NCBI GenBank assembly: GCA_023383735.1
Contig: JAHDYN010000039.1
Location: forward strand, 1 to 9,929
DNA from: Gammaproteobacteria bacterium
Lineage (GTDB): Bacteria > Pseudomonadota > Gammaproteobacteria > Steroidobacterales > GCA-2729495
Direction of reading: 5' to 3'
Length of the DNA stretch: 9,929 nt
The translations under genes were made by a program, and so were the position numbers. Of the stretch, positions 5,832 through 9,929 are shown piece after piece. Numbering within the stretch: position 1 is the stretch's first letter; each line of letters opens with the position of its first letter. Under the pieces are notes generated by a model. That model saw only the letters and a list, made by a program, of their open reading frames with translations. It searched no databases and had not been told where the DNA came from.

Positions 5832-6101
5832 ATGACACCCGAAACCGTACTCACCATTGCCCGCGAAGCACTGACCGTGACCACGCTGCTGGCAGCACCG
5901 TTGCTGCTCGTTGCACTGGTCACCGGCGTCATGGTCGGCATCCTGCAGGCTGCGACGCAGATCAATGAAATGACCCTGTCATTCATCCCGAAGTTGCTGG
6001 CACTGATGCTGACACTGCTGATCACCGGTCCGTGGATGCTGCAGCTGATCACCAGCTACACACGGACACTGTTCACCAGCATCCCTGGCCTGCTTGGCTG
6101 A
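5832..6101 (+). CDS. fliQ: Flagellar export gate protein FliQ
   Basis: FliQ is the small two-helix subunit that packs around FliP-FliR in the export gate. The 89-residue length is exactly typical. It starts MTPETVLTIAREAL and has two hydrophobic hairpin helices at about 16-37 and 53-75. Between them lies the conserved stretch GILQAATQINEMTLSFIPKL, which is diagnostic for the FliQ/SctS family. It follows fliP by 11 bp and precedes fliR by 11 bp, with a GAGG ribosome site overlapping the fliP stop. The setting among other flagellar genes makes flagellar FliQ, not the virulence-type SctS paralogue, the right name. Confidence 0.98.
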   Translation: MTPETVLTIAREALTVTTLLAAPLLLVALVTGVMVGILQAATQINEMTLSFIPKLLALMLTLLITGPWMLQLITSYTRTLFTSIPGLLG

Positions 6102-6112
6102 GGCCGTCCGGC

Positions 6113-6883
6113 ATGTTCACCGTCGTACAGATCGCTGACACCCTTCTCGGTGTGCTGTGGACGGTGCTGCGGGTCGGTGGCGTGGTGATGCTCGCCCCGC
6201 TGCTGGGTGCGATGTACGTACCGCGCCGCATCCGCCTGGCAATGGCACTGGTGCTGACCATCACCATGCTGCCGATCGCCGGATCCATGCCGGCCGTGCA
6301 GCCACTCAGCCCCGACGGGATCGTCGCCATTACCCAGGAGCTGGTGGTCGGGCTTGCCATCGGTTTTGTGCTGCGTCTTGCCACCGAGGCGGCACTGCTG
6401 GCCGGGCAGTTGATCTCCACCGGCATGGGCCTCTCCTTTGCCACGGTCGTTGACCCGCAGAACGGCGGCATGCCGCTGCTCGGCCGCTTCTATATCGTGG
6501 TGTCGTCGCTGGTCCTGCTGGCCACCAACGCCCATCTCTCCCTGATCGCACTGCTGGCACAGAGCTTCCAGGTGGTGCCGATCGGCTCGGGCGGGCTGGC
6601 GCCGACTGATGCCCGCCTGATCGTGGAATTTGCCGGACTGATGTTTGCCGGCGCCATCCAGCTTGCGCTGCCGTCAGTGGTGGCCATCCTGATGGTCAAT
6701 CTGGCCTTCGGCGTGATCAGTCGTGCCGCTCCCACCCTCAACCTGTTTGCGGTCGGCTTCCCGATCACGATCCTGCTCGGTCTGGCAATCCTGGTGATGT
6801 CCCTGCAGACCCAGGGTCCGGTCTGGCTCGAACACATGCATGAAGCCTTCACGCTGCTCACCGGAATGCTGGGGAGCGGGTAG
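6113..6883 (+). CDS. fliR: Flagellar export gate protein FliR
   Basis: FliR is the single-copy subunit that closes the FliP-FliQ-FliR helical gate and contacts FlhB. The product is 256 residues, close to the family's usual 260, and strongly hydrophobic with about six membrane segments. Conserved pieces are GAMYVPRRIRLAMALVLT, EAALLAGQLISTGMGLSFA with VVDPQNG after it, and the C-terminal block NLFAVGFPITILLGL. The frame is open further upstream, into fliQ, but ATG 6113 is preferred. It gives the family-like start MFTVVQIADTLLG, has a TGAGG ribosome site overlapping the fliQ stop at 6099-6103, and avoids a long overlap. It ends in TAG two bases before the flhB ATG. Confidence 0.96.
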   Translation: MFTVVQIADTLLGVLWTVLRVGGVVMLAPLLGAMYVPRRIRLAMALVLTITMLPIAGSMPAVQPLSPDGIVAITQELVVGLAIGFVLRLATEAALLAGQLISTGMGLSFATVVDPQNGGMPLLGRFYIVVSSLVLLATNAHLSLIALLAQSFQVVPIGSGGLAPTDARLIVEFAGLMFAGAIQLALPSVVAILMVNLAFGVISRAAPTLNLFAVGFPITILLGLAILVMSLQTQGPVWLEHMHEAFTLLTGMLGSG

Positions 6884-6885
6884 CC

Positions 6886-8046
6886 ATGGCCGAAAACCAG
6901 ACACCGCAGGAAGACCGCACCGAACAAGCCACGGCAAAACGCCTGGAGGATGCGCGGCGCAAGGGCCAGATCCCGCGTTCGCGCGAACTGAACATGGCTG
7001 TGGTGCTGACCACAGCCTGCGTGGCCCTGTACTCGGACCGGGCCGGCATTGCCGCCAGCGCCCGCAGCCTCATGACCAACGCGCTGCGCATGGACCAGGC
7101 GGCACTGACCGACCCCGGTTACATGAGCACTGCGCTGGCCGAGGCGATGTTCACCGCGCTGCGCATGTGCACACCGCTGTTTGCCGCCCTGGCGGCCGCA
7201 GCGGTACTCGGCGCGGTGGCGATCGGCGGCTTTGTCTTTACCCCCGACCCCGTGTCCTTCAAGTTCGAAAGGCTGGACCCGGTGGCCGGCCTCGGCCGCA
7301 TGTTCAGCAAGAACAGCCTGGTCGAGGTGCTCAAGGCACTGGCCAAGGCCACGGTGATCATCGGCTTCATCGTCGCCCTGCTGATGGGCAGTACCGATGC
7401 ACTGCTGGGACTCAGTGCCCGCTCGCTCAATTCGGCGATGGCCGAATCAAGCTGGCTTGCCCTGCTCGCGCTCGCCGTGTCCAGTGCCGCGCTGCTGCTG
7501 ATCGCTGCTGTCGATGCGCCCTGGCAGCTGTGGAGCCATGCGCAGCGGATGAAGATGACCCGCAAGGAGATCGAGGATGAAGCCAAGGAATCCGATGGCC
7601 GGCCTGAAGTACGCAGCCGCATCCGCGCCCTGCAGCAGGAGACCGCACGCCGGCGGATGCTGGCCGATGTGGCCAAAGCCGACGTGGTGGTCACCAACCC
7701 GACGCACTTTGCCGTTGCCCTGCGCTACGACGACCAGCGCATGCGTGCACCCGTTGTTTTGGCCAAGGGTGCCGATCTGACTGCCGCCCGGATCCGCGAG
7801 ATCGCCACCGGGCACAAGATCGCGCTGTTCGAGTCTCCGCTGCTGGCGCGTGCCCTGTACTGGAGCACCGATATCGGCCATGAGATCCCGGCCCCGCTGT
7901 ATCTGGCGGTCGCCCAGGTACTGACCTACGTATACCGGCTGCGCAATGCGCGGACGCTCGGCGGCGCGTGGCCGGAGAAACCGGTCATCGAAGTCGATCC
8001 GAAGCTGGCCAGCGGCCCGCAGCAACGACGCCGCCGGCGACGGTAG
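6886..8046 (+). CDS. flhB: Flagellar export switch protein FlhB
   Basis: FlhB is the export-gate protein that sets substrate class. Autocleavage at Asn-Pro of NPTH and contact with FliK change export from rod and hook proteins to filament proteins. The 386-residue product matches the family length. The N-terminus has the typical EDRTEQATAKRLEDARRKGQ motif followed by IPRSREL. Four hydrophobic segments occupy the first 210 or so residues, and the cytoplasmic domain begins with MKMTRKEIEDEAKESDG. The intact cleavage motif VVVTNPTHFAVAL places NPTH at residues 271-274, near the Salmonella site at N269. The last six residues are all Arg. The start ATG 6886 lies two bases after the fliR stop, with GGGGAG at 6871-6876 as ribosome site. 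Intact NPTH and a nearby fliK with a complete C-domain indicate a working specificity switch. Confidence 0.98.
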   Translation: MAENQTPQEDRTEQATAKRLEDARRKGQIPRSRELNMAVVLTTACVALYSDRAGIAASARSLMTNALRMDQAALTDPGYMSTALAEAMFTALRMCTPLFAALAAAAVLGAVAIGGFVFTPDPVSFKFERLDPVAGLGRMFSKNSLVEVLKALAKATVIIGFIVALLMGSTDALLGLSARSLNSAMAESSWLALLALAVSSAALLLIAAVDAPWQLWSHAQRMKMTRKEIEDEAKESDGRPEVRSRIRALQQETARRRMLADVAKADVVVTNPTHFAVALRYDDQRMRAPVVLAKGADLTAARIREIATGHKIALFESPLLARALYWSTDIGHEIPAPLYLAVAQVLTYVYRLRNARTLGGAWPEKPVIEVDPKLASGPQQRRRRRR

Positions 8047-8083
8047 ACGCTAACCCCCGCAAAACACACATCGGTACATCAGG

Positions 8084-9929
8084 ATGGCAGCAACAAACAA
8101 CAACTGGGCAAGCACGATTCGCAACACGGCGATCATGAGCGCCGGACTGCCGCTGGTGGTACTGGCCATGCTGGCCATGATCGTGCTGCCGATGCCACCG
8201 CTGGTGCTCGACGCGCTGTTCACCTTCAACATCTGCATTTCGCTGGTCGTCATCCTGGCGGTCGTCTACGTGATGCGCCCCCTGGACCTGGCCGCGTTTC
8301 CGACGGTCCTGCTGCTGGCCACCCTGCTGCGGCTGGCGCTGAACGTCGCCTCCACACGCGTGGTGCTCCTCAACGGCCATACCGGCGGAGATGCTGCCGG
8401 CAAGGTCATCGAGGCCTTCGGCTCCTTCGTGATCGGCGGCAACTACGCCGTCGGCATCGTGGTGTTCGCGATCCTGCTGATCATCAACTTCATCGTGGTG
8501 ACCAAGGGTGCCGGACGTGTGGCCGAAGTCAGCGCACGGTTCACCCTCGACTCCATGCCCGGCAAGCAGATGGCCATCGATGCCGACCTCAACGCCGGCA
8601 TCATCACCCAGGCCGAGGCCATCACACGGCGCGCAGAGGTACGCATGGAAGCGGACTTCTATGGTTCCATGGACGGTGCCAGCAAGTTCGTGCGCGGCGA
8701 CGCGATCGCCGGCCTGCTGATCGTGTTCATCAACCTGATCGGCGGCATCCTGATCGGCGTGCTCCAGCATGACATGAGCTTCGCGCAGGCCGCCTCGACC
8801 TACGCCCTGCTGACCATCGGTGATGGCCTGGTGGCGCAGATTCCGTCGCTGCTGCTGGCGATTTCCGTCGCCGTGATCGTCACCCGCATGTCGCGCTCCG
8901 AAGACATGGGCAAGCAGCTGTTCAGCCAGTTGCTCGGCGACCGGCGCGTGCTGCGCGTGGTGGCCGCACTGCTCGGACTGCTGGGGCTCGTACCCGGCAT
9001 GCCGAACATCGCCTTTCTGCTCATGGCTGGCGTATGCGCCGCAGGGGCCTGGCTGCTCGATCGGCGCGACAACCAGGTCGAGGTCGAGGCAGAGGTACCG
9101 GTCGTTCCGGATGTGGTCGACAACGAAGCCAGCCGCGAGCTGTCCTGGACCGATGTCGGCGAGGCCGATGCGATCGGTCTCGATGTGGGCTACCGGCTGA
9201 TTCCGCTCGTCGACCGCCAGCAGGATGGCGAACTGATGCGGCGGATCAAGGGCGTGCGCAAGCGCCTGTCGGAGGAACTGGGCTTTCTGGTGTCGCCGGT
9301 GCGGATCCGTGACGACCTGGATCTGCCGGCCAGCGGTTATCGCATCAGCGTGATGGGCTCGCCGATCGCCACCGGCGAGGTGCACCTGGACCGGGAACTC
9401 GCCATCAACCCGGGGCACATCGAACAGCGCATGAACGGTATTCCGGCGCAGGACCCGGCCTATGGTCTCGAGGCAGTGTGGATCGAGCCGGTACAGCGTG
9501 AAGAAGCACAGTCACGCGGCTATACCGTGGTGGATGTACCCACCGTCATCGCCACGCATCTCAGCAAGGTGCTGCACGAGAACGCACATGAAATCTTCGG
9601 TCACCAGGAAGCGCAGGAGCTGCTCGACCGGCTGGGCAAGCAGGCGCCAAAGCTGATCGAGGAACTCGTGCCCAAGACCCTGTCGCTGTCGGTCATCGTG
9701 CGCGTGCTCCAGGAACTCCTGCGCGACCAGATTCCGATCACCAACATGCGCACCATCTGCCAGGCGCTGGCCGAACACGGCCGCAGCAGCCAGGACCCCG
9801 ACACATTGACCGGTGCCGTGCGCGTGGCGCTCGGCCGGACCATCGTGCAGCGGGTCAGCAACGGCCAGGACGAACTGCCGGTCATCACCCTCGACCCGCG
9901 GCTGGAACAGATCTTGCAAGAAGCACTCA
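8084..9929 (+). CDS. flhA: Flagellar export gate protein FlhA (3' end outside window)
   Basis: FlhA forms the nonameric ring of the export gate; its membrane part helps use the proton motive force and its cytoplasmic part docks chaperone-substrate pairs. The window holds 615 complete codons of about 690-700, open to the last base. The N-terminal membrane domain runs to about residue 325. It includes LLLATLLRLALNVASTRVVL, the FHIPEP-type region GAGRVAEVSARFTLDSMPGK (from residue 142) and ADFYGSMDGASKFVRGDAIA. R145, R152, D156 and D206 line up with the functionally important Salmonella R147, R154, D158 and D208. The cytoplasmic domain follows, including the segment with EELVPKTLSLSVIVRVLQ and, later, DQIPITNMRTI. 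ATG 8084 is chosen because an in-frame TAA is at 8051; the ribosome site is poor. It begins 37 bp after flhB with no promoter seen, so cotranscription is likely. Confidence 0.97.
   Translation, partial: MAATNNNWASTIRNTAIMSAGLPLVVLAMLAMIVLPMPPLVLDALFTFNICISLVVILAVVYVMRPLDLAAFPTVLLLATLLRLALNVASTRVVLLNGHTGGDAAGKVIEAFGSFVIGGNYAVGIVVFAILLIINFIVVTKGAGRVAEVSARFTLDSMPGKQMAIDADLNAGIITQAEAITRRAEVRMEADFYGSMDGASKFVRGDAIAGLLIVFINLIGGILIGVLQHDMSFAQAASTYALLTIGDGLVAQIPSLLLAISVAVIVTRMSRSEDMGKQLFSQLLGDRRVLRVVAALLGLLGLVPGMPNIAFLLMAGVCAAGAWLLDRRDNQVEVEAEVPVVPDVVDNEASRELSWTDVGEADAIGLDVGYRLIPLVDRQQDGELMRRIKGVRKRLSEELGFLVSPVRIRDDLDLPASGYRISVMGSPIATGEVHLDRELAINPGHIEQRMNGIPAQDPAYGLEAVWIEPVQREEAQSRGYTVVDVPTVIATHLSKVLHENAHEIFGHQEAQELLDRLGKQAPKLIEELVPKTLSLSVIVRVLQELLRDQIPITNMRTICQALAEHGRSSQDPDTLTGAVRVALGRTIVQRVSNGQDELPVITLDPRLEQILQEAL

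Noticed and set aside
6555..6570. TGGCACA-GAGC-TTCCA inside fliR as a third sigma-54 promoter
   Set aside because: The -12 GC dinucleotide is missing (TTCC, not TTGC), and it lies within a conserved coding region with no nearby start that needs it.
8047..8083. Possible separate promoter for flhA in the flhB-flhA gap
   Set aside because: The 37 bp contain no -24/-12 element, no FleQ-like palindrome and no convincing -35/-10 pair.
7985..9418. Long 477-codon open frame on the minus strand opposite flhB/flhA
   Set aside because: It is the mirror of highly conserved FlhA. The translation is rich in His, Gln and Asp, as expected from reading hydrophobic-codon-rich GC DNA backwards. No family motif or ribosome site was seen.
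1..9929. Mobile elements, tRNA genes, CRISPR arrays or non-flagellar cargo genes
   Set aside because: None were seen. The window is filled by contiguous flagellar genes with short gaps, with no transposase motifs, no terminal repeats and no regularly spaced repeats.

Overview
The window is one continuous stretch of a polar-type flagellar gene cluster, read entirely on the + strand. It runs fliI (3' half), fliJ, fliK, fliL, fliM, fliN, fliO, fliP, fliQ, fliR, flhB and flhA (5' part, cut by the window end). Every protein was identified from family motifs in its translation. The DNA is GC-rich with strong G/C preference at third codon positions. Gene order, together with sigma-54 (RpoN) promoters, points to a gammaproteobacterium with a Pseudomonas- or Xanthomonas-like polar flagellar hierarchy. 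The species cannot be named from this sequence.

Layout. Positions 1-1127 hold the end of the export ATPase FliI and its coiled-coil partner FliJ. A 70-bp gap carries a consensus -24/-12 sigma-54 promoter (1145-1160) for fliK, the hook-length ruler (1198-2517). The only sizeable non-coding stretch, 174 bp at 2518-2691, is a control region. It holds a perfect-arm palindrome resembling a FleQ box (2559-2572), an extra TTGAC half-site, an AT-rich block, and a second consensus sigma-54 promoter (2641-2656). Downstream, fliL to flhA are tightly packed with overlaps or gaps of at most 37 bp and look like one transcription unit.

How the genes work together. FliP, FliQ, FliR, FlhB and FlhA form the membrane export gate of the flagellar type III secretion system, and FliO assists FliP assembly. 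FliI and FliJ energise and couple substrate delivery to FlhA. FliK measures the hook and triggers the FlhB specificity switch through FlhB's NPTH autocleavage site. FliM and FliN build the cytoplasmic C-ring switch. FliL sits at the stator/basal-body interface.

No new system was found: the gene content is standard. The most informative non-routine points are the two separate sigma-54 promoters, the FleQ-like site in the fliL control region, and a FliM whose N-terminal CheY-binding motif is clearly degenerate.
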